Part shown: positions 25,661-39,600 of the stretch, in pieces | Layout: every line of letters starts with the position of its first letter | How positions within the stretch are numbered: the stretch's first letter is position 1 | Assembly: GCA_002751075.1 (NCBI GenBank) | Contig: NAOQ01000118.1 | Coordinates: 26,418-90,417, forward strand | Source: Ichthyophonus hoferi | Taxonomy: Eukaryota; Opisthokonta; Ichthyosporea; Ichthyophonida; Ichthyophonidae | Reading direction: 5' to 3' | Length of the DNA stretch: 64,000 nucleotides | Translations under genes and position numbers: made by a program | The notes under the pieces: model-generated | The model's input: only the letters and a program-made list of their open reading frames with translations | What the model was told of the DNA's origin: nothing | The model's database searches: none

Positions 25661-27012
25661 TAATTAAAAACGTCTCAAATGCTCACTTAATATCATTGGA
25701 GAATGATTTCTCTTGGCTACTCGTAGACGTTGAATTTTTGGAAGTAAAAGGAGGGTCGCGGAATATAGTTGATTTCCAGCTCGGGACAGCCTTGTGGGTT
25801 GAAGTCTCATTCGATTCACTGGTATCCGTAGAAAAAATAACTTTAACTTTCTGTTCGATTCTGGTGGACTAAAGGATAGTTTTTGGTGTTGGAATATGAG
25901 TACATTTAGAGCTCTTCATTTTATATTTAAAGATTCTTTTAAGTGTCATAACAAAAAGTGAAACAATAAACAATTCCCAAACTAAGATTTAGAAAGATTT
26001 ATTCATAATTTTTCGGCCCTTGCTCATGGACTGACCTTGCGTTACATTGTTTCCGCTGGTCTACTGGTCTGTCCACAAACTTAGTATGGTTCTGACAACT
26101 ACTTAGTTTAGCAATTGAGTTTACGCCTATAAACCTGTGCTGAGACCTAGTTCCCCGCATTTGGATATATTGATAAAATAACCGAGCCTTGGACCAATCG
26201 GTATACTTATCTAATTATACTGAGATAAATTTTATCGGATAAAATATCTATTTAAGGTATTGTACTGTTAATTGTCTAATGAACTTCAACTTTAAGAGGT
26301 CATTCTGTTATCAACCAATACCAAACGATATCCGTTTCAACTTAATTATTCATAGTATGCAAATCTAACCACATTTTGAGTTTTGTAAGTGTAATTAGTA
26401 ATATATATATATATATATAATTTTAACTCCAGGTCTTAATTTATACTTACCATAAAATGCGTCATAATGTAATTCTGCAAAAACGAAAGAATAGCTAACA
26501 TGGAGGAAAACAAAACATATATAATCATGAACCCATTGTATTGCAGTTAAATGTGTTTTTTATAATAGAAAAGATAGAAAATACGGATTTAATCATATCA
26601 TATCACAATTTAATGTTATTTATCGTTACTGTGTATTTAATGGTAAACTTACACTATAAAGATGTAAATATAAATTGTCCAGCCACAATGTCTACATGTA
26701 AGATATCTATCTACTAATTCAATTGGGTAACTATATTTGAGGGTTGTTTTTGTTCATTTTATGTTACAACATGTTTATAGCATAAACCTTTATGTTCATA
26801 CACTGATATGACCCAAATTATACAATTCATATGTTTAGAGTCCTAATTTCCTACCTTTTCATTCTATTTGCTTGTTCTTGTGTATTTTTCACGTTTCCTA
26901 CCAAAACTCCTAAACCATGCGCAATCCTATTAAGTTACCTAGGCAGACTATCTTTTTAAAATTTAAGTATTATTACACGCTTTCAGATCCATCTCATTTA
27001 TTACAGAGATGT
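25661..27012. other. Intergenic region without a recognised gene
   Basis: A minus-strand stretch at 25919-25670 reads as a Ser/Thr-rich frame (STDTSESNETSTHKAVPSWK) that starts with an ATG and is interrupted by a stop. It adjoins the inverted duplication and could be another decayed coding fragment. The rest is AT-rich with a (TA)n run at 26401-26418. Confidence 0.4.
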
Positions 27013-27435
27013 TGTTAAATCTGGAGTATTTAATTGGATTAGGTATTTCTTTATATAGCTATAAACATTTGGTATTATTAGCAATGATTATTGCACATGT
27101 AGCCCGGAAAAAGAATTGGTGCAATCTATTGGTGTTACATGACAATGCAAGATGATCTATCAAAGTTAAACCAATCAATGTTAGAAACCCTGCAAATATA
27201 TAATAACTCATTTTAGATAAGATAAAATGTTTTGGGTCCGGATAGCATATTGCTGCGGCCTCCTGCCTTAGACAAGTCCTGCTGACTTGTTTAATAATAA
27301 AAATATGTCATAGTATATTAGTATTCCGTGTATGCAAAGGGACACGTTAAAGTGCCCTTTAATCGAGTATTTTCTGTCTTTCCAAACGAATATAGGTTAC
27401 AGGAATGCTCGTGTCCCAATTTATTATTTCCAACA
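27013..27435 (+). repeat. Left LTR of the 27013-28235 element
   Basis: It is colinear with 27823-28235 over its whole length, sharing TTTCTTTATATAG, TTGACTTGTTTAATAATAAAA-type, CAAAGGGACACGTTAAA and AAACGAATATAGGT blocks in order. Confidence 0.78.
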
Positions 27436-27822
27436 TGGTAGCAGAGAAAGACTAAATAGTTTATTATGGTCACAAAACCTGGTAATTATATTAAATCAAA
27501 TATCCACGAAGACTGAAAATGCTTCACCACATATCACCTCAATCGCCAGCCGCCGGGCGCCAAATGCCAGAGCCTGCTACTGAGCCAGAGCTAGAGCCAG
27601 AGCGAGCAGGAACATTTAGCATACAGTTTGGTCAAATTTCTTGTGTTTTTTAACATTGGGTGCCATGCCACGTTCACTTCTGAATGTCATCAAGAATTAT
27701 CTAGTTCATTTAGTGTACGACAAGCGTACAGCTAAGTTGTCACCATGTTAATGTTCTTTTCACATCTCCTTTTCATATTGTTTATGCCCTAGATAAAATA
27801 ATCCGACTAGGCCAAGAGGGAG

Positions 27823-28235
27823 CGTTAAAACTAGAATTTTTATTTAATTTAGGCATTTCTTTATATAGTTATAAACATTTAATATTATTGGTTATTATTA
27901 TTGTAAGTAGCCTGGAAAAATAATCAGTACAATCTTTTGGCGTTAAAAGGTAATCGAAGATGTCTTAAAATTGAACCAGCCAATGTTAGAGGTCCTGCTA
28001 ATATTAAATAAGCCATTTCAATTATGTTTTGGGATCCAGATAATACACTGCTTAGGCATCCTGCTCAAGAAAAGTACTATTGACTTGTTTAATAATAAAA
28101 ATGTCTTAGCATGTTTGTACTCTGTGTATACAAAGGGACACGTTAAAAACCTCCCTTAATTCAGTATTCCTTCTCCTTCTAAACGAATATAGGTCTCTAG
28201 AACGCTCGTCGTGTCCGTACTTATTATTCCTAGTA
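27823..28235 (+). repeat. Right LTR of the 27013-28235 element
   Basis: Direct repeat of the left LTR, roughly three quarters alike by eye. It lies immediately after the polypurine-like tract at 27814-27822. Confidence 0.78.
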
Positions 28236-28240
28236 TATGT

Positions 28241-30003
28241 CTTCAAAAGCAGTGATGTATAATATATATACTCGTATTTATATAGATGGATCTGTGGAAA
28301 AATTTATGTATATACATATGAGCATGATTAATTATAAATATATTTACTCATTTAATCTAAACCTGACGTATTCATTTATGCAGACTTCTATTGAAATTTA
28401 CCCATTCAGTTACATTGATTTAGGCTGTGCATAATGCTTTTATTAATGTAAATAATATTTGCATTATTCCAGCATCCAGTTAAACTAGCTGAACCTTTAG
28501 ATTTGTTTTTTTTCATGCATGTAATTATAATAATATGATTATATGTATGTATCGTTTATACCGATATACCATTTTAAAATATTTGTCTTTTAATAAATGT
28601 AATACTTTAATTATGTAATTTATAAATTACTTGCAAAATCGAGCATATACTTTGTAATTGATTTAGTTGTTTATGAAATAAGAAAAATGTAGTCATTGGT
28701 ATGGGTCTTATGTAAAAACAGCAATGTAGCTAATATTTACGTAAACAACTGTATATCGAGTTGGTCTTAATACTTTTGCATCTAATTGATTCTTTCTGTA
28801 AAAAAATATGCAATCAAATAATTATTACATATAGTTTAATACTCTGATATGTATAATAAAAACCACTTATTAATTGATAACATGTCAAGTTACAATGAGT
28901 AATCATTCTTTATATCTGTTTAGTGCATAGTTATGTGTTTTTAGAAAGAATGAAAAAAGATATTATATATAACAATACAGTGACGCACCATATTCAAGTG
29001 TTTCAAATAGTATTTGGGCTCAACGCTCTATTTACAAGTGTTAGAAAATACTAAATAAAAACTATAATTATTAATCACTGCTTGCTACACTAACTAATTC
29101 ATAATCATCATTTGTTCCCTCTCAAACACAGGAAATTGTTCAATTTTAAAATTAAAGATTGGGAAAAAAGAAGGGGAAAGTCTGCAATAAAGCTACATGT
29201 ATGTTAATGGACGTATGTATAAACACGTGAATATATGTATATATAGATGAATAAAACTGCTAAATTGCGTTAAAATTCGAACGATATCAACTGTAGTAAT
29301 GCAATCATATATTTAGTAAGCGAAAATGCATTATTTGGCTACATAACTTAAGTTTACAATCTAATGTTTGTAATCTCCAGTAAATTTCAACGATTAATGT
29401 TAAACGTATACTAATAATTCTAAATCTTAACAATGCCAATCGATCATCTAAAGTAATTTTTAAATTGTTATTTACCTGTTTTTTCCCTCTACAACGCTTG
29501 AGAAATATACTTTCATTAAATTTCTAGCCCTATCAATTACTAGGGTTAGAACGGTTTTTACTTTTCGTCAAAACAGCATATTGGGTGCTGGGAGGAAATA
29601 TACTTAGACAGTTTTAGCAATTTTGAAGAAAATAACAGTGAATGATCAGTGGTTGTATACTTTTTAAACAAATAATAAATAAATAAACAATGATTTGGTC
29701 GATTAATTAATCTAAAAGATGTGCAAATGATTTGTAGTTATTTCGTAAGAACCTACAATTTAAGGAATCATACGAAACCACAAGAAAAATACAGAAATAT
29801 CTTGAGCATCAACACTCTAGGCCTATAAAGACCTTCGAATCGACTCCCAAAATTGAACCGAATCGGATTGAGGTGCAAACAGGATTCTTTCAAATTTTGA
29901 CAAACTAATAAAGGAATGTTAGTATACTAAACATAAATACATTTGAGTTTGCTTGTTATCAGTCTATTTATATTCTTTATTGCACTTCTCACTAGACAAT
30001 ACA
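28241..30003. other. Intergenic region upstream of ADRM1
   Basis: Very AT-rich, with no recognised exon on either strand. The ADRM1 promoter should lie in its last few hundred bases. No clear core element could be fixed. Confidence 0.5.
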
Positions 30004-33000
30004 ATGTCTCTCTTTCCTACTGGACCCTCCGCCAAGAATGGCAATCTTCTGGAGTTCCGTGCTGGCCGTATGACTAAGGAGGGGAAATTAGTATCACCTG
30101 ATGTTAGGAAGGGTCTAGTGTATATGTTGTTGGTATGTTTATCAGCTGTTATATTTATCTATTTCCCTTATAAATTATATATATATATATTATAGTATGT
30201 AATTATTTTTGCAATTATTTTTACCATTATTTTGTTATATTTGTTATGTTAGCTTCTCCCAAACATAGACCCATTTCTATAGGCATATATTGTTGCTCTC
30301 TTTCTCTCTTTATCATATATATAACGTATACCCATCTAGCCATATACACCACACACATACCTATGCACACTCCCCCGTTTATTACTAGCTTACAACTACA
30401 TATGCACACTCTATTTCTTACCAAGCCTTCCCTATAGGATTGCATATACACAAGTTTATAGCATAACTATATAAATATATATATATACACTTATTTCCCG
30501 CCAATTGCCCCATTCTTGTCTTAGCCATCTCTGTATAATATTTCTATATACAGGCCTATATATATATATATATTTATGTATTTTCCTCCCAAGCACATTT
30601 CAAATATATAATGTATTACCCAATTATTCTATATCACGCAGTTTCATATGCAAAAGAGGCAATCTTATCATCTTTTTATTGTTTCCTGTCTTTGTTTCTA
30701 ATGGTGGGATGTGTGGTCATACTGACATATAATTGGTCCGTGTAGAGGGATGGATTGATGCACTTCTGCTGGAAGGACCGTAAGACTCAGAAAGAGGAAG
30801 AGGTATGTAGTGGGCAAGGTATCATAGCAACCACATGTATTACTATTGATTCCTTCCACCATGACCAATCATCTACCGTAGAGTTAGACGCTTTTTTTCT
30901 CTTATACCTGTTCATTCACACACATCTTTTCAGCCAATCATACTCTTCCAATTCTATTGTGATTTTCTCATTTTCACAGTTGTTCCACTCCTCTCTCTCT
31001 CTCCTTCCTTCCATTCTTACCCCCACTTCCTTATATAGGGGTTGATTATCTTTCCCTCTGATGCCGAATTTGTCAAGGTAGAACAATCTAACCAGCGTGT
31101 ATTCATGTTAAGATTTAAGGGCACTAGTCGTCGTCTGTTCTTCTGGATGCAGGAGGTAAGATGAGAAAACATTGTGCCAATGTAATATCTCTTTCTTTTC
31201 GTCAACTTCATCTCTCTCTCCTCATTCATATTCATATGCACTGACATATAGCCTTTAATTTAACAACCCTCATTGATTGGTGTGATTGTTCATGCTATTA
31301 TATGGTTGGTTACCTCATTATAATCCCTTCTTCTTTCCCTCTTTGTTCCTTATTTATCATTCTACATAGGTTATAATTAATAGAACTACTTATAGCAGTA
31401 TGCATGGTCCTATGTGTTGTGTTTAATTAGTCCTATTATTTCCCTCTTTCCCAATTGGTTTATTGTCAGATACATTAATTAATGTATTACAGTTTGAAAA
31501 TCATACTCTACCCCATATCCAGCGTCTCTTCCTTTTCCTTTTTTTATATATATATAGATAAAATCTCTTTTAAATGTGTATGTTTATATTTTTAGTTCTT
31601 TTGTTGATTAATTTAAAAGAACAAATTGGTTCTTCTTTCTTCTATCTCTATATAGAACACTCATTGGGTGGATTAAAGATAATGTGTGACGTGATTGGTC
31701 TATTATATCGATTATATTTACCAATGACATGTGCATATCCTTTTGGTTTAAATTAAATTCCGTTTAAATTTAAATTAAGATATGTAGGCTCATATATGGC
31801 TGTTGACTCGTTATGTGGACTGGCTATGTAATATTTACCCTTGCTGGCTGTTTTATTTGGCCAACCCACACAGCCCAAGGAAGATAATGACAATCTCTTG
31901 GTGAAACAAGTTAACTATTTAATTAACTGCCCCCCTACCTCTAACAGTGGTAAGATTACTGTATACATGTGTGGAACTATAGTGGAGTATAACAATAGTA
32001 TAATATAGAGGGATGTAGTATGACATTGTATAAGAGAGTCCAGTAGAGTATGATATAGTATAGTAAAGGGTGATATAATATAAATTAGTTTAATATAGTA
32101 TGACGTAGTATAAGATATTATAAAATGGTGTAACATAGTATGATATAGTATGATATATTATAAGCTAGTATGGTATAGTACAGGTAATGTAGTCCTTCTA
32201 TATATTACATTCTCGCACTCCTCTCTATTTTTTCTTCCTTTCATATACTCTACCTTATGTCTTCCTGTCTTTAGTTAGTACCACTAACACGCCTTGTAGA
32301 TTTAGTTGTACCACATTGAGGTATAAGCACGTATGTTTATACATATGATATACATACATATACTCTCATAGCTGTATATATTTGTATATTTGTATATCTC
32401 TTTTATCTCATTCTATGTCTCTTCTTTTATCTCACAGGTGACCCTTTCGCCGATGTTGACTTTGATACGGTAAGCTCTCTGTCTCTCACACTGTCTCTCT
32501 TCACTCCACTCCACCTCACTATTTTTTCTTGTTACTAGATAGAGTAAGTTCTATACTATTTTATCATCTATGGACCCAATATTATATGATATTCTTTGTG
32601 TAATTATTGTATTAATATGTATAGAGTTATACTTCGATGAGGAAATGTATGTGTACCTCTGTGTGTATGTATGGGTGGACCTTGGTTATTAATGCTATAC
32701 ACCCAGTATATATTATGTTATTGTAGTATATATATGTAAGGTAGTATGCTATTATATTACCATACGATGCTACTATTATACTGTTACTCTGTTATACTAT
32801 TATACTATTATAATGTCACTAACCCTATCTGCCTTACCCTCCACGCTAGTTGGACAGCCTTGCTAGACCTATTCCTGAAGTTGTAGAGGAGTCCGAAGCT
32901 GTCCCACCCACTGAGTATATTCCCTTATCTATATGTTTCTTTTAAAAATCCTCCATACAGATCTCTGAACTAAAATTTAATAATTATATATCTAATGCGT

Positions 33001-35164
33001 ATAGTTGAAGTAGATTAGCTCCGGAAATTCTAGTGCATTATAATTGGCCATAAATTATAGATCATGTTTTCCATTAGTTACCTGTTATTTCTCTTATCTA
33101 CAGGCGTATTTTTTTTTTGGGAATTTTAATATAGTCATACATGCCATTACATATTCTTACAGCTTTGGCTTTGTTTATTATTTTTAAAAGTTTTTATTGA
33201 TGTATATGTACATTGCGATGCTGTCCTCTGTATTTCTGGTTAATAAAATATAATATAATATAGTATAGTATAGCTGTCTTCACTCTTTTTTTTATCTTGA
33301 GTATAATTATTGAATGATTCTGGCGGAGCAACCAAGCCTCACTCCCTTTTACACAATTTTTACTGGTGTTATTTTTACCGTACAGTTATTTCATTTTTGT
33401 TCTTATTCATTTTTTTCTAGTTTCACATTATGTATTGTTAGCTATATGTACATTTCTCTTTCATGTCCAGTCCGCCTTATGCAGTGTTAATCTCCTTCTA
33501 TTTAGAGAGGTACTTCATATATATATATATATACTATTACTGTAAATAGACCGTAAAATAAATATGTATATGTACTTAGTTGTAACCAAAAGGGAAGGGA
33601 TAGTAGGGAGAGATTCTAATTATTGCTTAATCACGTCTGGTTATTAGGGCTCCAGAAGCTCCAGTGGTCACTCTCATAGGAGGCCATGTGCCTACACCTG
33701 AAGAACTGACTGCCCTGCAAAAATTACTCTCAGGGATTAGCATGCCTGGTAAGGGTGTTGTGTTCTGTTGCAATGTGCATACATTGTGGGATAGATAGAG
33801 AGATAGATAGGTGTGTAGGTAGGTAGATAGAAGCATATATGCATACATACATACATACATACATAAATGCATGTATAATGAATTGCTTCATTACTATCTT
33901 ACCTATTATCTTACATACCATCATACACATACCCCACCCCCTCTTCGTTCCCCAGACAACCTCAATCTCACCGATGTCCTTACTTCCGATGTACTTTCTC
34001 CCCTGCTGTCTGACGAGGCAGCCCTAGAGACCCTTAAACCCTTCCTCCCCCTCCCCCACACCCCCGAGGCTATGAACGCGGTAATCAAGTCGCCTCAGTT
34101 TGTTCAGGTTAGTATCTTGGCTGTTACTTTTATACATTGTTATTGTGTTACTACTACTTATTACTTGTTATTTATTGTTATTTAGTAATCCGGTTTATTA
34201 TTTGTATACTTGCTGTATTTCTCTTTAGTGTTAGAGTTTTATTCCGTTTAAATACATATACCTGTGTTTGTGTATATATCAAACCCATACTGCCATGATA
34301 TCATACATACATACATATTGTTATACTATTATTCCCTCCATACCTGGTTCTTAGAGTACTGTCATTATATTTATCTTTAACACTCAATCTATTATTATAA
34401 TATACACTCCGTTTACCTACCAGGAATGGAGGGAGTTTATTGTATAGAACTGCTTCTTACGTGCCTATATGCTGCACATTTAGCTATCTACATATACTTG
34501 TATAGGTATTTGGATTGTTTTTTTTAAAAAAATATTTATAAATATTGTTTCTTACAGGCTCTCCAAGCGTTTAATTCTGCACTTAAGTCAGGCCAGGTGT
34601 CTTCATCCCAATTGGGAGTCGGATCTGACAATCAACAATTTACTAGTATAAATCACTTCTTATCCAGTCATTCTCTCCTTTAAATTTTAAATATTTTTTA
34701 GTGTTAACAGGGAGCTGCATATATACCTAGACAAGTTTATTGAGATATTTTAGATGTGTTAATAGGAACTGCGGAGTAATGTGTATGTATCATGGTATAC
34801 CCTAGTGTGATTATGGAATGTAATATGAAAAAATATCAAATAAAACACTCGCAGTATATAATGCTTAATGCAGTAGACCAAAATAAAATAGAATATAATA
34901 TAACAAATATTATTTATTTTAATTATATACTATGTATTTTATAATTTAGCTGAATATCTGTACTACAACCATACTAGATTATAATACTATTTCCTTCGTC
35001 TCTAACGCTATACCTCTCACATAGGGGTGGATGCTTTTGTCAAGGCACTGCAAGCAGATGTAGACAGTAAGAAAGAGAAAGAAAAAGAAAAAGAGCAAGA
35101 GAAAGAGCAAGAGAAGGAAGAAGAAGCAAGTGATAAGATGGACGTGGATGAGCCAGCCGTCTAA
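30004..35164 (+). CDS. ADRM1: Proteasomal ubiquitin receptor ADRM1/RPN13
   Basis: Ten exons yield 318 residues: 30004-30132, 30746-30802, 31039-31155, 31874-31949, 32438-32469, 32850-32914, 33648-33748, 33956-34107, 34558-34645 and 35025-35164. The N-terminal PRU domain (about residues 10-120) is well kept: [43 protein letters not shown] and [16 protein letters not shown]. In the family this domain binds ubiquitin and docks on RPN2 of the 26S proteasome lid-base. The C-terminal DEUBAD segment follows from about residue 170 ([66 protein letters not shown]). It recruits and activates the deubiquitinase UCHL5. The protein ends in a KEKE-type acidic/basic tail and MDVDEP. The Ser/Ala-rich linker of vertebrate ADRM1 (about 407 aa) is much shorter here. 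All junction phases agree. Confidence 0.96.
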
Positions 35165-35182
35165 TTTAGTGTCTTTTTTTAT

Positions 35183-35188
35183 AATAAA
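35183..35188 (+). promoter_or_regulatory. AATAAA polyadenylation signal of ADRM1
   Basis: AATAAA begins 19 bases after the ADRM1 stop codon, the correct position and strand for a short 3' untranslated region. Confidence 0.6.
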
Positions 35189-35329
35189 CGGACTGATATG
35201 ATAGTACGGTCAAATCAGGTTTAAAACACTGCATTGCTATTAATAATGGTGCTTACCTATCCTAGTCTTTATTGCTTTATGCTTTTGTATTGGTTTTTAT
35301 AATTTTATTTGAGGTAGTTGGTTCCGCTG

Positions 35330-35710
35330 ACACCGTGTGTTAGTATTCTAATGCGATAGTGTTAGTGGTATAATGTTACATAGTTTGGTAATGTTATAGT
35401 GTTATAGTACTATATTGTTACAATTGTACAACATTATAATGCTATACAGTGTCATAGTGTTATGGTGTTATAGTGCTATAGTGTTACATAGTATTTAAAT
35501 GTTTTTGTTAGTGTACTACAGTATTACAATGTTATATAGTGTTATATTGCTACAATGCTATAGTATTATAAAGTTAAATGGTGTTTTAGTGTTAGTGTTA
35601 GTGGATACAGTATTACAATGTTATATAGTGTTATATTGTAACAATATAACACTGTTTTAATGCTTTGCAGTGCTAGTGTTATGGTATTATAGTGCTATAT
35701 TGTTATAGTG
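35330..35710 (+). repeat. Degenerate GTTATAGTG-type satellite-like tract
   Basis: Short 8-12-base steps of the form AGTGTTATAGTGCTAT recur for about 380 bases with many changes and no fixed period. Confidence 0.55.
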
Positions 35711-36140
35711 GCATGATTGAAATTCGAAATAATGTCTTCCGTGGATCACATGCCTGACTATATGTTAGTAGGCTTCCATTCAATGAAAGATAAACCAATT
35801 TTTTGCCTTGCAAATGTGGGGGTTGAAGTTAGCACCATATCTGCTACAGACACTTTAAACAACATATATAGGTGAATGGCTGGGTGAAATCTAATATTAT
35901 CTGATGCATGCAATGTGTATGATTATCATCATGTTCTATATATACTTATAGTTACGTACTCCACATTCATATTATAATTCTATCTTTAATGAACACCTAC
36001 TTATTTCTTTATATAAACACATCCCATCTACGGTAATTTACATTTGTCAGCTTTTAAGAGGTGGTATACTTAAATCATTACTTCTTCAATCCATCACATT
36101 TATTCTCGTTTTTATCCGTGTGTGGACATGATAGTCTACT

Positions 36141-36253
36141 ATGAGAATTTACGGCAGCCTACTTAAAGTAGTGAGCGAGTCAAAAATGTGGAAAAGAGCA
36201 AGAAAAAAATTAAAAGAGATTTCTGACGAATGCTGTATCGAATATAACATAGG
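36141..36253 (+). CDS. Orphan first-exon-like frame, unidentified
   Basis: ATG opens a 37-codon frame of ordinary protein composition (MRIYGSLLKVVSESKMWKRA, later LKEISDECCIEYNI) and reaches GG|GTAAGG, a good donor in phase 2. No following exon is seen before the SERGEF gene on the opposite strand. The pattern loosely recalls the N-terminus of phosphoribosylformylglycinamidine synthase, but this is not enough to name it. It may be a stranded exon of a decayed gene. Confidence 0.35.
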
Positions 36254-36609
36254 GTAAGGCGTCAATATTTATAATTATCTAATTGCTTAATGCCGGGTTT
36301 TGAAGGTTTTATGGTTGTCTTAATCTATGACACTATTGCAAAACCATATGAAGCTTCACGCGATTCTCCGCTACGATTAGATCTGGTTATTTGAGCCTGC
36401 TATATTTAAGATTGAGTTGGCAACCACATTTAATCTATGAGATCAAGTTCCTGACTTGATTATCTTGGATCAACTTAATTAAAAAGCATTCCTTACTCCA
36501 AGCAATGTATAGCATGGCTTGTCAATGAATACATACTGGTAAAAAGAGAACTAGAATACTTCCAACCGTTGCTATTCTACTCCAGGTATGTATAAATATA
36601 GCCTGATAA

Positions 36610-39600
36610 TCATCCGTCTAATTGCATCAGGGCCATTGTGTGACCATAGCCTGTCCCAACCAGTACACACTTTCCATTAATCGGGAGGGGGGGCATGGGA
36701 ATTGATTGGTTAGTTGTCATGCCATTCCCACATGGTCCATGCTCATTCCACCCCCAGGTTACTATCTGTCCCGATGCTGTTGAAGCCCCATATTAGGAAA
36801 GGTTATTGCCCGGTCTGTTTATTAATATATTTATTTATCTCATCATTTGCTTCTACTCCGCCTCGCACGCCTACATATATATATTGACATGTGCCCATTA
36901 ATATGCATTTATACACAATATAATATGGTAAATCTGTATAAATATTAAGAATATTTGATCACATATAGCATAATATGTAGTAGTATTTCAATAATTAAAA
37001 GGATTCTCACAATCTGTGAACATGCTTATATATTATACTTGTCTAAATATACACACATTCTTATATAAAAATAATAAATACAAGTATATACAGGTCGCGA
37101 TCCTATATTGACAGTGTTTTTAAAATATACACCCGTCCATCCATCATGCTATAGGATATATAATATATTTCCGATATATATTAAAGAGTATTTAAGAGAA
37201 TTGTACAGAATACTGCCTTATTGGTTATATTATTACTGCTATTATTTGAATGGTAAATGATTTTTGATGTAGGCAAAACAAGTATAAACATATACTGATA
37301 TATATATGGCTGCATATGCATTTATATGTTCAAACTTACACCCAGGTATTGGGTGATAAAGTTACATATACATGTTCCAGGCATGTGTAGATCATGTCCA
37401 ATTTTAGAGTTTTAAAACCTAAACTAAGTAAGTAATATCCCATTGTCTTTTATTATAAGGCCTGCAGCCAATCCCATGCCAAGATGTAGTACCCAATCGC
37501 AGTAGATAAAATAATGACGAATGAAATTATATCTACTAAGCAACTATTAAAAATAAAGTAGCACAAATTTATAACAATGGTGCCAACATTAAATCAAATC
37601 TAAAAACCTAAGCAAATTAAAAATGACTTATTATTGGGCAATGGGTTATATATGGATTGTGATAAAGGCCCAATATAGGCATGTAAATATAAATAACAGT
37701 AAATATATGCCCACTTACCATCTATGGCAATGGCATGTTCCGCACCCAATGAAAGCTAAGCAAAAAGCGTTGGTGTTAGGTCATTGGCTCCAAAATATTA
37801 GTATGAAGGTAATATTCATGACCCAAAAATAAATGTCCATGAAATTATTTTTTTTTAAAAAATTTAAACTTCTATAGCCAATTATCTTTCCACCTAAGAT
37901 ACAAAATATATATATATAATAACCATACAAATAATTGTATATAAACTTTTTTTTTAAGAAAAAAAAAGCATTAAATAAAACCTATTGGCAGTATCTTGGA
38001 ATATAAAATATAAAAGCAGAAAGAAAAAGATCATGAAATGAGACCATACAATGCTAAGCACTACGTCATATATATAACTATATCCATGCAAGCTACTATA
38101 TATCTAATATATTATTATGGGCGTCACGACAGGGTGCATAACGATTATCGCCTAGCATACCTGCTTGCATTCATGCAATGATTGGACAATAGTTGGCCCT
38201 GATGATGGCTGATTGGCTGAGTTCGAGGTACCAATACCTAGTTGCCCGTAGTCATTGCGGCCCCAGGCAACTGTATCTCCATTGGCTAAGAGATATACAT
38301 ACACATGTATATGTGTATGTATGTATGCAAGTATGTATGTATTTATGTGCGTATGTGTGTAAGTATAGGAATATATACAATATAATATAATATAATATAA
38401 TATATTATATTATATTATATTATAGCATAACATAACACAACACAACACCACATAGAAATATACATTTTAAGATATATTTTCATTTTTCATTCAATAAGTA
38501 TGTTACTTTGATTTAACTCGCCAATAATAAAGAAAGGAATCGCGCAAAACACATGAAAAAACATAATAGGAAAAAAAGAATAGGATTGGTGGAATTCCTA
38601 ATAAGGAGATGGGGTAGAGCAATGCAGAGAGCTAATTGGATTTGCAACATATACCACAATTAACATCCAATTAATTCATCAGCATAAGAAAATTTTGACT
38701 TGGATGAAAGTCTCAAAATAATTAATATCCCAGGGATACCTATATGTAAATTATAAGGGGTGGGAAAATATACTCATTATCGCCATTACATGACTCCAAC
38801 CCGAATGAATGGATTGGATAGCACACGAGTGGTCCAATTGAACACGAGTGGGCTTCCATATATGGTTACCATGGCGACTGTAGAGATTTTTAATTAGTGG
38901 GGTATATTTACAACACAATTCAATTAATTTAATTCATACCATTTCAATTCTCTGTAGATCAATCACATCACATACGAACAGCAATTTCTTATACTTAAAT
39001 TGCCTCTTCCAATCGTTGAGGGGCTCTAAGTCAATTTTTAATTTTTAATTTTATAACACATCAGTCAATTACAAGCACAGTGTTAGATTCACCGGACAAT
39101 GAGGTACCTTTAAATAGCTTAAAAATTAGTTATTAATTAAACTTTAAAGTAAAAAGAAGATGATGATACTAAAGATCAAAATAAATTTTAAATAAGTAGC
39201 TAAGACTATTTGTGATTCAGCCATTAATACATGACCTCATACACGTCATTGTGACGATATAGAAACTTACATCATCTCGGGTGGACTGGCCAGACACTGC
39301 CCAAACTTGTTATTGCCAAAGGTATACAATACCCCTGTGGCTATAGGTAGGGAGTGCGGTAAATAGGTAGGTAGATATCCATATATGTTTTTTGTATGCT
39401 TGTGTATATGTATGACTGTGCGCTGGCAAAATAGTATATAAGTATATAAGTATATAAGTATTTTTATATAAATATATGTGTGTAGCAAAAAACAAAGCAA
39501 AATATATTGCTAGGGGGTAGGCATACAAACCAATAGAAAGAAGAGACCAATACGTTAGAGGAAAGATCAAACAGTTATAGAGTTGATTGGATATATGTCA

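Larger units (their letters stand above)
27013..28235 (+). mobile_element. LTR retrotransposon fossil with very short internal region
   Basis: Two direct repeats of about 420 bp frame a 387-bp interior. The left repeat begins TGTTAAATC and ends CCAACA. It is followed directly by TGGTAGCAGAG, which looks like a primer-binding site for an initiator-Met-like tRNA 3' end. The right repeat is preceded by the purine tract AAGAGGGAG. The flanks GATGT and TATGT fit a diverged 5-bp target duplication. The interior is far too short for gag and pol. The copy is broken or belongs to a short non-autonomous (TRIM-like) type. The two LTRs are clearly diverged, so the insertion is old. Family within LTR elements is not determined. 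Confidence 0.75.
35189..36609. other. Interval between convergent ADRM1 and SERGEF genes
   Basis: Positions 35330-35710 are a quasi-repeat of GTTATAGTG/GTTACATAG steps. An exon-like plus-strand frame lies at 36141-36253 and is listed separately. Nothing else is recognised. Confidence 0.5.

Noticed and set aside
38945-39045. Minus-strand protein-like stretch (EPLNDWKRQFKYKKLLFVCD) in SERGEF intron 8
   Set aside because: The flanking SERGEF exons 8 and 9 join perfectly in phase without it, and including it breaks the frame. About 35 codons is within chance expectation.
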